NCBI GenBank assembly: GCA_003224195.1
Contig: QHYP01000209.1
Span: 1-7,890 of the forward strand
From: Acidobacteriota bacterium
GTDB lineage: Bacteria; Acidobacteriota; Terriglobia; Acidiferrales; UBA7541
Direction of reading: 5' to 3'
Length of the DNA stretch: 7,890 bases
Both the position numbers and the translations under genes were made by a program. Positions within the stretch are counted from its first letter, which is position 1. Each line of letters starts with the position of its first letter. The notes beneath the pieces are model-generated. The model had not been told where the DNA came from and did no database searches. It was given only the letters and a program-made list of their open reading frames with translations. Below, one piece after another: positions 1 through 5,969 of the stretch.

Positions 1-45
1 GAGCACTGCGGCTGTGGATTGGTCAAGAACGGCAGCCGTGGATTG
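1..45 (-). repeat. 24-base tandem repeat encoding QSTAAVLD in the peptidase insertion
   Basis: Residues 210-217 (bases 45-22) read QSTAAVLD and residues 218-224 (bases 21-1) read QSTAAVL, so at least two copies of an eight-residue unit sit head to tail and the array probably continues past the edge. The seven shared residues are identical, but five of the seven codons differ at the third base (ACG/ACA, GCT/GCC, GCC/GCA, GTT/GTG, CTT/CTC). The copies are therefore not a recent DNA slippage product. Confidence 0.8.
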
Positions 46-672
46 GCTGACATTGAAGACAGTCGTCGTACCGGGCGGCGGGTTCAATCCCAGCCCAGCG
101 ACGTCGGTCATCTCCGAACCGCCGGGCTGGTTGCGGGTGAAATCGTAGCCTGGCAGTAAAATGGGCTGTAAAGCGGGATGATTCGGGTCCACGCCGGTAT
201 CAATGTCCGCGACGATGCCAGTGCCCAGTACGTTAAAGGATGCCTGGTGAGCCTCCGAAACGCGGACGACAGTCGCGGCGGGCTGGTTCGCGTAAACGTT
301 CCACACGGTCGAGCCGAAATAACTGACCGGAGTTGTGTCGCTTAGCCCGGCGGGCGGCGTGGTCACCTTGTTCAAGCCGCCGACGAGGTTGATCACCTGA
401 TCGAGCTCAGCGTGCGCGATACCCAGCGGATTTCCCGCGAGATTGAGGAGTGTCGTGAGGTCAAGCGGGCTGGTGATCAGGAAGAGTTGATTCTGGGGGT
501 CGCCCAATCCGCGTACTACGGTGCAGGTCTGGAGCAGTGGCAGAGCGCTGCAAGCGGACTGGAGCCCCTGGAGACCAAGAGTCGAGCGGACGATGAAGCG
601 ATTGTCGGCCGCCGCCGGCGAGGCCCACACGAAAACGAAAAGCAAACCGAGAAGCCACCTTCGAGGCTTCAT
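1..672 (-). CDS. Secreted S8 (subtilisin-like) peptidase, N-terminal part, runs off the left edge
   Basis: This is the first 224 residues of a secreted serine peptidase; the C-terminal part lies beyond base 1. The start at 672 is supported by GGGGAG at 684-679, six bases upstream on the minus strand. A signal peptide follows (Lys/Arg at 2-5, hydrophobic core about 7-18, likely cleavage after Ala20-Ala22). Residues about 23-140 would be an inhibitor-like propeptide region. The peptidase domain begins near 150 with VADIDTGVDPNHPAL (154-168), the subtilase Asp motif; Asp158 is the predicted catalytic Asp. The catalytic His (HGT) and Ser (GTS) motifs are not reached. In subtilisin the Asp and His are about 32 residues apart; here 66 residues after Asp158 there is still no HGT motif, so an insertion is present, carrying STAAVLDQ repeats. 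The likely role is extracellular or periplasmic protein degradation. Family assignment is firm; substrate is unknown. Confidence 0.88.
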   Translation of the reverse strand, partial: MKPRRWLLGLLFVFVWASPAAADNRFIVRSTLGLQGLQSACSALPLLQTCTVVRGLGDPQNQLFLITSPLDLTTLLNLAGNPLGIAHAELDQVINLVGGLNKVTTPPAGLSDTTPVSYFGSTVWNVYANQPAATVVRVSEAHQASFNVLGTGIVADIDTGVDPNHPALQPILLPGYDFTRNQPGGSEMTDVAGLGLNPPPGTTTVFNVSQSTAAVLDQSTAAVL

Positions 673-710
673 GACGCTCTCCCCGGACCGGGCGATTCCC
701 TTCGCGTGCC

Positions 711-778
711 TCCAAATCTCGGGCGACACGACTGACTGCCATCGCGCAGGGCACAAGACCAGCCGCCGCAGATTTGGA
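711..778. repeat. Perfect 9-base inverted repeat, 50-base spacer
   Basis: TCCAAATCT at 711-719 is the exact reverse complement of AGATTTGGA at 770-778. It lies 39 to 106 bases upstream of the peptidase start. It could be a pair of operator half-sites or a long stem in the peptidase leader mRNA. By a rough estimate, a repeat of this size could arise by chance in a region this long about one time in ten, so function is uncertain. Confidence 0.35.
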
Positions 779-951
779 TTGCCGCCACCTATTAGGAGTA
801 AGAAATGGGCAGAAAAATATAGGTGAAATTCAGGATGTGTTCCTCGGGTGTGTACCCCAGCGAGGTTCCATTACTTTTCCAAAGAGCCGGGCTCGTAAAA
901 TTCGCGCCGGGACTTGGCACGTGAGTATCGCTTCGGTTGTGGTAGCCTCTC

Positions 952-967
952 GGTGACCGGAGTCACG
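952..967. promoter_or_regulatory. Candidate CRP/FNR-type operator
   Basis: GGTGACCGGAGTCACG contains GTGA-N6-TCAC, the core and spacing of the CRP-family site TGTGA-N6-TCACA; only the outermost base of each arm differs. The exact symmetric part is GTGAC (953-957) and GTCAC (962-966). It ends 43 bases before the NHL gene start, so it could act at that gene's promoter. No clear -35/-10 pair could be placed next to it, and a single match like this can occur by chance. Confidence 0.3.
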
Positions 968-1009
968 GATGCACGGTCTTTCCGCGACCGCCAAACGAGG
1001 AGCGAGATC

Positions 1010-2005
1010 ATGCTCGGACTAGCGAAAAAAGAAGTAGCGACGATTTGGTGCGTGGCGGCTTTGTTCGCGGTGTGCGCCGTCGCCCAGCAAAATCCAGGGG
1101 CCGAGCCATATACGGTTGTGCACGGTTGGCCGGTTCTGCCGGAAGGCTATGTGCTCGGACAAGTTTCCGGAGTCGGCGTGGACTCGCACAATCACGTTTT
1201 CGTGTTTCACCGAGCGGAGCAATCCTGGGCCCAGGACAAGTCGCATGCGATCTCCTCGCCGACCATTCTGATGTTCGAGGGAGCGAGCGGAAAGTTGCTG
1301 GCGTCGTGGGGGGAGAACCGATTCCTCGAACCACACGGGTTGCGAGTCGACCGGGACGACAACGTTTGGCTGACGGACCGAGCGCTCCAGCAGGTGTTCA
1401 AGTTCTCGCATGACGGCAGGCTCTTGATGACTCTGGGGACGGAACGCGCCGCCGGACTTGACGGCGCGCATTTCAACAAGCCCACGGATGTAGCGTTCGC
1501 CGCCGACGGCAGCATCTACGTCAGCGACGGCTATGGCAACAACCGGATCGCGAAATTTTCCGCCGATGGGAAATTCCTATTGGATTGGGGGCGCAAAGGC
1601 CAGGGGCCGGGCGAGTTCGATCTGCCGCACAACGTAGCCGTGGATGCGCAGGGACTTGTGTACGTCGCCGACCGGAGCAATTCGCGCATTCAGGTTTTCG
1701 ATGCGAACGGCAAGTTCCTGCGAATGTGGAAGAGCGAGGAATTGGGCCGCCCGTGGGGACTGGCGATCGGTCCGGACAACCTGCTCTACGTGGTGGACGG
1801 CGGCGACTTGAAACCTGCGCCGCCCGACCGCGGCCGCCTGCTGAAACTCAATCTGCAAGGCACGATCCTGACGAAGTGGAGCCGGTTTGGAAATTACGAC
1901 GGGCAGATTTACTGGGGCCACGACTTGGCCGTCGGCAAAGACGGCGCGGTGTATGTGGGCGATGTGTATCACGGGATGCGCGTGCAGAAATTTATCCCAC
2001 GCTGA
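1010..2005 (+). CDS. Secreted NHL-repeat beta-propeller, peptidyl-alpha-hydroxyglycine alpha-amidating lyase-like
   Basis: This 331-residue exported protein is probably a six-bladed NHL propeller. The ATG at 1010 is chosen over one at 914 because GAGGAG lies seven bases upstream (997-1002) and because it places a signal peptide at the very N-terminus (Lys6-Lys7, hydrophobic 9-24, likely cleavage near Ala25). The order of motifs follows the PAL domain of peptide-amidating enzymes: VFVFHR with Arg68, EPHGL with His109, YVSDGYGN with Tyr175, LPHN with His207, VADRSNSR with Arg222/Arg226, and GHDLAVG with His304-Asp305. In rat PAL the matching residues are the catalytic Arg and Tyr and three zinc-binding His. 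PAL converts peptidyl-alpha-hydroxyglycine to an amidated peptide and glyoxylate. No partner monooxygenase is visible, so the true substrate is unknown; it could also be a non-enzymatic propeller. Fold and export are confident, lyase activity is inferred. Confidence 0.82.
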   Translation: MLGLAKKEVATIWCVAALFAVCAVAQQNPGAEPYTVVHGWPVLPEGYVLGQVSGVGVDSHNHVFVFHRAEQSWAQDKSHAISSPTILMFEGASGKLLASWGENRFLEPHGLRVDRDDNVWLTDRALQQVFKFSHDGRLLMTLGTERAAGLDGAHFNKPTDVAFAADGSIYVSDGYGNNRIAKFSADGKFLLDWGRKGQGPGEFDLPHNVAVDAQGLVYVADRSNSRIQVFDANGKFLRMWKSEELGRPWGLAIGPDNLLYVVDGGDLKPAPPDRGRLLKLNLQGTILTKWSRFGNYDGQIYWGHDLAVGKDGAVYVGDVYHGMRVQKFIPR

Positions 2006-2008
2006 GGT

Positions 2009-2034
2009 AGCCTGAATGCATTCGGGCTTTCGTT
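2009..2034 (+). terminator. Likely intrinsic terminator after the NHL gene
   Basis: AGCCTGAA (2009-2016) pairs with TTCGGGCT (2021-2028) around a TGCA loop, an eight-pair stem with one G-U pair, followed by a short T-rich run (TTCGTT). It starts four bases after the stop codon. The T-run is weak, so termination may be partial. It separates the NHL gene from the F420 block. Confidence 0.6.
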
Positions 2035-2186
2035 CCCCGCGTGATGAAATGAGGAGCTGCATCGACTGGTTTTGTAAAGCGCGCCGTGGACGGGGCCGAG
2101 AGGCGCTGCGCATGGTTCTGCGCTGGCCCTGGCTCTGGTAGGATTACCCTTGTGGGCAAAGGCCCGTTCAATTTGGCGGTGCACAA

Positions 2187-3461
2187 ATGGAAATGAGCCT
2201 GCCTTCGAGATGCGGCGATTCCGCTTCTGACCCCGTGGAACCGATCTTGGTTTCGAATGCGCTTGGGGAGTGCCAGCCTCATGTGCGTGGGATTCTAGAG
2301 AAGGCGCGAAGCGGAGAAGGAGTCAGCTTCGAGGAAAGCTTGCGGCTGGCCATTGCCGAGGGCGCCGATTTGGACGCGCTCGTCGCGGTGGCGAACGAGT
2401 TGCGACGAGAGACGGTCGGCGACGCGATCACTTACGTCGTCAATCGAAACATCAATTTCACAAACGTTTGCTATGTCGGCTGCAGTTTTTGCGGCTTTGG
2501 CCGCGGGCCGGGCGCGGCGGACGCATACTTGCTTTCGCTCGAGGAAATCGTTCGCCGGGCGGGCGAGGCGCGCGAGCGCGGCGCAACCGAAGTGTGCATC
2601 CAGGGCGGGCTGCCGCGCGACCTGGATGGGTTTTTCTACCGGGATATTCTCCGCGCCATCAAGCGTGCGATTCCGGAAATGCACATCCACGCGTTTTCAC
2701 CGATGGAGATTGCCTACGGTGTGGACAAGACGCGCATGCCGCTGCGCGATTACTTGGAGATGCTGAAGGACGAAGGGCTCGGCAGCATTCCCGGCACGGC
2801 GGCGGAGATTTTGGACGATCGTATCCGGCAACAGCTCAGCCCAAATAAATTGCCGGTGGCGCGTTGGGTGGAGATTATCCGGACGGCCCACGCGCTGGGC
2901 ATCCCTTCGACTTCGACGATGATGTACGGCCACGTGGAACAGCCTGCGGATTGGGTAAGGCACATCCGTTTGCTGCGCTCGATCCAAAGCGAGACGAGCG
3001 GGTTCACCGAGTTCGTGCCGCTCGGCTTCATCCACGAAAACACGCGGCTGTACCGGCACGGCGGTGCGCGGCCGGGCGCACGGCGCGAAGAGCATTTGCG
3101 CGTGCATGCGCTGGCGCGCGTGCTGCTGCATGGAGCGATTCCGAACGTGCAGGTGTCGTGGGTCAAGATGGGGTTTGAGTTGTCGCTGGCGTGCTTGAAC
3201 GCCGGAGCAAACGATTTCAGCGGGACGTTGATGGAGGAGAACATTTCGAAGGCGGCGGGCGCGACATTCGGCGAGTACGTTCCACCAGAAGAATTTCGCA
3301 CGATGATTTGGTCCATCGGGCGCGTCCCCGCCGAGCGGACTACCACGTACCGGATTCGGAGGACCTTCGAGGATGAAGTCAAGAATGGCGCCGGTGCGCC
3401 CGGGCGTTTGCGGCTGGCGCCTGCGGAGAGACATGTCGTCTACGCGGAGGGGAGCTACTGA
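2187..3461 (+). CDS. cofH: FO synthase subunit 2 (5-amino-6-(D-ribitylamino)uracil--L-tyrosine 4-hydroxyphenyl transferase), radical SAM
   Basis: CofH is a cytosolic radical SAM enzyme that joins the hydroxybenzyl part of tyrosine to 5-amino-6-ribitylaminouracil, the first step to FO, the deazaflavin of cofactor F420; CofG then closes the ring. The 424 residues contain the cluster motif CYVGCSFC (Cys95, Cys99, Cys102) after NRNINFTNV. They also contain CofH hallmarks: HAFSPMEI, GSIPGTAAEILDD, TSTMMYGHVE and GFTEFVPLGFIHE. These separate it from the related menaquinone enzymes MqnC and MqnE and from CofG. The start is uncertain: ATGs at 2187 and 2193 both follow only a weak GGCGGT. A 181-base gap with a terminator precedes it, so it probably has its own promoter, and cofC follows after 46 bases. 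The usual partner cofG is neither adjacent nor fused (as in FbiC), which is unusual. Identification is firm. Confidence 0.94.
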   Translation: MEMSLPSRCGDSASDPVEPILVSNALGECQPHVRGILEKARSGEGVSFEESLRLAIAEGADLDALVAVANELRRETVGDAITYVVNRNINFTNVCYVGCSFCGFGRGPGAADAYLLSLEEIVRRAGEARERGATEVCIQGGLPRDLDGFFYRDILRAIKRAIPEMHIHAFSPMEIAYGVDKTRMPLRDYLEMLKDEGLGSIPGTAAEILDDRIRQQLSPNKLPVARWVEIIRTAHALGIPSTSTMMYGHVEQPADWVRHIRLLRSIQSETSGFTEFVPLGFIHENTRLYRHGGARPGARREEHLRVHALARVLLHGAIPNVQVSWVKMGFELSLACLNAGANDFSGTLMEENISKAAGATFGEYVPPEEFRTMIWSIGRVPAERTTTYRIRRTFEDEVKNGAGAPGRLRLAPAERHVVYAEGSY

Positions 3462-3507
3462 AAGAGCTTCGGGTGGCCAGCCTGGAGGCCGCCGCTGCAG
3501 GTAGAGA

Positions 3508-4197
3508 ATGCAAGCGATTTTACTTCCCATCAAAGACTTGCGAAAGTCGAAGCAGCGGCTTGCGCTCGCCCTGACGGCTGCGGAACGCCTGGGATTGATG
3601 AACGCAATGATGGAGGATGTATTTCACGCGGTGCGTGGCGCACGGCAGGCGGAGCGTGTTTACGTCGTGACCAGCTATGTTCCAGCGATGCACGCGGCGG
3701 ATGAAGCGGGCTGGGAGGTCTTGCGCGAAGAACAGCAAGTGTCGGAGAGCGCATCGGTGGACATGGCCTCGCGGCTGTGCGAAGAGCGCGGCGTGACGGC
3801 GCTGCTGCGGCTGCCCCTTGATTTGCCACTGGTACGCTCCCAGGATATCGATGAGATGCTGGAGTTCGATTTTGCCGCGCCGGCAGCGGTGATTGTGCCC
3901 TCGCGCGACGGGACGGGAACGAATGCCTTGCTGCGGACTCCACCGACGCTATTCCCGTCGCATTTTGGAGAAGGCAGCTTCACCAAGCACTGCGGGGAAG
4001 CGGAACGCGCCGGCGCGCGAGTGATTTTGCGGCGCAATCCTCGGCTGGAGATGGACGTGGACGACGATGCCGATCTGCGCGCGCTGCTCACTTGTGAGCT
4101 CGCCGAGACCGCCACGGGGCAGTGGCTCTCGACAAGCGGCGTCGCAGAAAGGTTGCTGCACCACGCAGGAGTCAGGGCCGCGGCACGCGGCATTTGA
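3508..4197 (+). CDS. cofC: 2-phospho-L-lactate (or phosphoenolpyruvate/3-phosphoglycerate) guanylyltransferase
   Basis: CofC (FbiD in mycobacteria) uses GTP to activate a three-carbon phospho acid; CofD then moves it onto FO. The 229-residue protein is close to the usual family length. Visible motifs are the N-terminal nucleotide-binding stretch ILLPIKDLRKSKQRL (4-18), RLPLDLPLV with the metal-binding Asp105 (101-109), VPSRDGTGTNALL (130-142), FPSHFGEGSFTKH (149-161) and LEMDVDDDADL (180-190). The ATG at 3508 has an AGGTAGAG-like binding site just upstream. It lies 46 bases after cofH on the same strand, so co-transcription is likely. Family members differ in acceptor: phospholactate in archaea, phosphoenolpyruvate in mycobacteria, 3-phosphoglycerate in some proteobacteria. 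I cannot tell which applies here. The last 30 residues or so are not part of a motif I know. Confidence 0.93.
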   Translation: MQAILLPIKDLRKSKQRLALALTAAERLGLMNAMMEDVFHAVRGARQAERVYVVTSYVPAMHAADEAGWEVLREEQQVSESASVDMASRLCEERGVTALLRLPLDLPLVRSQDIDEMLEFDFAAPAAVIVPSRDGTGTNALLRTPPTLFPSHFGEGSFTKHCGEAERAGARVILRRNPRLEMDVDDDADLRALLTCELAETATGQWLSTSGVAERLLHHAGVRAAARGI

Positions 4198-4314
4198 CCG
4201 TTTTGTGGGCGCAACGGGAACGCTGACGGCTGGGCGCGCCTTCCCGCACGCTGTTTCGCGCATGGGCTCGAGTTTGCTCCATTTCCAGCCTGCAGCTTTC
4301 GACTTGGAGGTTTT

Positions 4315-4713
4315 ATGGCACAGAGCATTCCGGAAAAATATCTGGATCTTTTTCAGAAGAAGGCGTTCGGCAACCTGGGAACCATCATGCCGGACGGCAG
4401 CCCGCAGGTGACGCCGGTCTGGGTAGATTACGACGGGAAGCACGTGCGCTTCAATTCGGCGCAGGGCCGGGTGAAGGACAAGAATGTGCGGCGCGATCCG
4501 CGGGTTTCGTTGGCCATCGTGGATCCGGAGAATCCTTACCGGTATCTGGGGATTCGCGGGCGCGTGGTGGAGATCACGCAGAAGGGCGCGGACGAGCACA
4601 TCAACAACCTCTCGCAGAAATATCTCGGCAAGCCCGTTTATCCCTACCGGCAGCCGGGCGAAGTGCGGGTGGTTTACAAAATCGCGCCGGAGAGAGTCAA
4701 CACCATGGGCTAG
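4315..4713 (+). CDS. PPOX-class, probably F420-dependent, oxidoreductase
   Basis: This 132-residue protein belongs to the pyridoxamine 5'-phosphate oxidase-like split beta-barrel family, whose small members form homodimers that bind FMN, F420 or haem. The family pattern is visible in order: LGTIMPDGSPQVTPVWVDYD (21-40), the strand VRFNS (44-48), GRVKDKNVRRDPRVSLAIVD (51-70) and YLGIRGRVVEI (77-87). The KxKNxRRDPRV segment is typical of the subgroup annotated as F420-dependent enzymes. GGAGG lies four bases before the start, a strong if slightly close site. Its position 117 bases after cofC supports F420 as the cofactor, but this remains inference; FMN is the main alternative. The substrate is unknown. 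The gap from cofC means it may have its own promoter. It converges on a minus-strand gene with only five bases between the stop codons. Confidence 0.85.
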   Translation: MAQSIPEKYLDLFQKKAFGNLGTIMPDGSPQVTPVWVDYDGKHVRFNSAQGRVKDKNVRRDPRVSLAIVDPENPYRYLGIRGRVVEITQKGADEHINNLSQKYLGKPVYPYRQPGEVRVVYKIAPERVNTMG

Positions 4714-4722
4714 CACAGCTAG
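4710..4722. repeat. Short palindrome spanning two convergent stop codons
   Basis: CTAGC (4710-4714) and GCTAG (4718-4722) form a perfect five-base dyad around ACA. Each arm contains one gene's stop: TAG at 4711-4713 for the oxidoreductase and, on the minus strand, TAG at 4721-4719 for the secreted protein. There is no T-run on either side, so it is not a standard terminator. Confidence 0.5.
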
Positions 4723-5342
4723 AGACGGGCGGCGACGCGGGCGACGATGCGGCCCTCCTGCGCCCGCAGGATGATCACGAAATGGTCGGTAAGAGGGACC
4801 CCGGCGCTCGGCACAAGAAACTCGTAGTTCCAAGTCAACCTCTCCGGTAAGTTGGCCGCAGGGTCTTTGTCATAGGGCTCGACGCGCTCGGCGAAGGAAA
4901 TGAGTTCGTGAACGCCCCGCGCCGGACGCAATTCGAGCCCGCGCTTCCAATAGAACGTGAGCCGCAGCGGGCGCATGATTTCCGGTGTGAGATAGGGCGA
5001 TCCGGCGGCCGTGGATTTGAGTTCTTCCGGGCAGAGCTGATCACGGATGACGAATTGCAGCAGGACTTTTTCGGGGAAGTGCGTAACGCGGAGCTGGCCG
5101 CGCAGAAATTTCGTGCCTTCGGCGTCGTCGATGCGCCTGAGTCCGTCGAAGAAGTCTCCCTTCATGCGGCCGGAAAGGCGCAGGCAGGGGCCGTTGGGAA
5201 TGCCGCCGTCGGTGATGAACTCCACTTCGCCGTCATAGTCCCGCACTTTTTTGGGCATCGCCGCTGACGATTCCACAAAGCCGATCGCCAGCAGGGAGAC
5301 AGCGACCGCCGCGGTCAGGCTACGTTTTGTGGTGACGCGCAT
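4719..5342 (-). CDS. Secreted protein of unknown function
   Basis: I do not recognise this 207-residue protein. It has a clear signal peptide (Arg2, Lys6-Arg7, hydrophobic 10-22, likely cleavage after Ala27-Ala28). The mature part has alternating charged and hydrophobic residues that suggest beta structure, and only two cysteines (Cys53 and Cys104), which could form a disulfide after export. No catalytic or metal-binding motif stands out. The start at 5342 is preceded by GGAG seven bases upstream on the minus strand. It begins 27 bases after the stop of the haem protein gene, so the two are probably co-transcribed, and a role in the same envelope process is a reasonable guess but not shown. 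The reading frame is intact and GC-rich in third positions like its neighbours. Confidence 0.75.
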   Translation of the reverse strand: MRVTTKRSLTAAVAVSLLAIGFVESSAAMPKKVRDYDGEVEFITDGGIPNGPCLRLSGRMKGDFFDGLRRIDDAEGTKFLRGQLRVTHFPEKVLLQFVIRDQLCPEELKSTAAGSPYLTPEIMRPLRLTFYWKRGLELRPARGVHELISFAERVEPYDKDPAANLPERLTWNYEFLVPSAGVPLTDHFVIILRAQEGRIVARVAARL

Positions 5343-5369
5343 CGCGGGACTCCACGGAGATATCGCCTC

Positions 5370-5903
5370 TCACGGCGCCTTTGCCGGTGCCGCCGAGGCG
5401 GGTTTGACCGCCGGATCCGTTGAAGCAGCGGGAGTCGCCGGAGCGGTCGCTTGGGTTTTGCGCGTTGCCTCGGCCCACTGGCAGACGGCCGTGCGCTCGG
5501 TGTCGGTGAGCCTGGCATCGCGATGGATGAATGTGTATTTGACGTCGGGCATCTCGCCACTGGTCAACTGATCGCAGATTTCCTTGAATTTGCGGTCCTT
5601 GCGCTTGGCGTTGTACGTGCCCCACTCGGAGAGATTCAACTCCGCGCGGCCCCCATGCACGTCGCTGACAATGACCCACGAAACGGGCGCGACATGGCTG
5701 TACCACGGCCAAAGTGTCTCATTTGAATGGCAATCCTTGCAGGAGCGCTCAAAAACGTTTCGCACCTGGGGCGGCACTGGAAGCGAGGCGTACATCGTCT
5801 TCGAAGGGTCGACGGGAGGATTCGTCTTCTTGAGCGGGATGAATTGCGCCACGACGAGGGCGGCAACCAGCGCCAGTGCGATCCTCTTGAACCAACGGGT
5901 CAT
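5370..5903 (-). CDS. Membrane-anchored c-type haem protein (haem-binding domain family)
   Basis: This 177-residue protein has an N-terminal hydrophobic segment (8-22 after Arg3/Lys6/Arg7) that would anchor or export it, then a compact domain with CKDCH (Cys55, Cys58, His59) for covalent haem attachment. The context SCKDCHSNETLWPWYSHVAP is characteristic of the small haem-binding domain family (Pfam Haem_bd) found in Bacteroidetes and Acidobacteria. GEMP (Met118) is a candidate distal haem ligand. The tail from 150 is rich in Ala, Pro and Thr and is probably disordered. Electron transfer in the periplasm is likely; the partner is unknown. The start at 5903 has GAGGAG eight bases upstream (5917-5912). 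It follows fumC by 66 bases with no visible terminator and precedes the secreted protein by 27 bases, so an operon is likely. Haem attachment would need a cytochrome c maturation system encoded elsewhere. Confidence 0.87.
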   Translation of the reverse strand: MTRWFKRIALALVAALVVAQFIPLKKTNPPVDPSKTMYASLPVPPQVRNVFERSCKDCHSNETLWPWYSHVAPVSWVIVSDVHGGRAELNLSEWGTYNAKRKDRKFKEICDQLTSGEMPDVKYTFIHRDARLTDTERTAVCQWAEATRKTQATAPATPAASTDPAVKPASAAPAKAP

Positions 5904-5969
5904 GTATGTCTCTCCTCGGCGCCGGAGTTCCGCCGAACTATCCGCAATCTACCGGGCTAAGGTGCACCG

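Larger units (their letters stand above)
673..1009. other. Divergent intergenic region between the peptidase and the NHL gene
   Basis: These 337 bases hold no convincing gene and must contain the promoters of both flanking genes. The stretch around 800-830 is the only clearly AT-rich patch; on the minus strand it offers TATATT (821-816), five of six matches to a -10 box, but only a weak -35 near 843-838, so a peptidase promoter there is a guess. It also holds a 9-base inverted repeat (711-778), a dyad resembling a CRP/FNR-type site (952-967), and GAGGAG at 997-1002, the ribosome binding site of the NHL gene. Confidence 0.6.

Noticed and set aside
1..45. CRISPR or transposon end at the left edge
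   Set aside because: The repeat units are adjacent with no spacers, in frame with the peptidase, and differ at third codon positions, which fits a protein repeat.
412..826. Plus-strand open frames over the peptidase start and upstream region
   Set aside because: The minus-strand frame has a ribosome binding site, a signal peptide and a subtilase Asp motif; the plus-strand translations are low-complexity and unmatched.
914..1009. Upstream start for the NHL protein (ATG at 914)
   Set aside because: It would bury the signal peptide behind 32 polar residues and has no good binding site, while the ATG at 1010 has GAGGAG at the right distance.
2187..3461. Identification as MqnC/MqnE of the futalosine menaquinone pathway or as CofG
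   Set aside because: The SPMEI, IPGTAAEILDD, TMMYGHVE and EFVPLGFIHE motifs together are the CofH pattern, and cofC is adjacent.
2697..3533. Minus-strand open frames opposite cofH
   Set aside because: They have no recognisable motif and lie entirely over a firmly identified gene, so they are shadows of high GC content.
4198..4217. CCGTT/AACGG stem after the cofC stop as a terminator
   Set aside because: The stem is only five pairs with a ten-base loop and no T-run follows.
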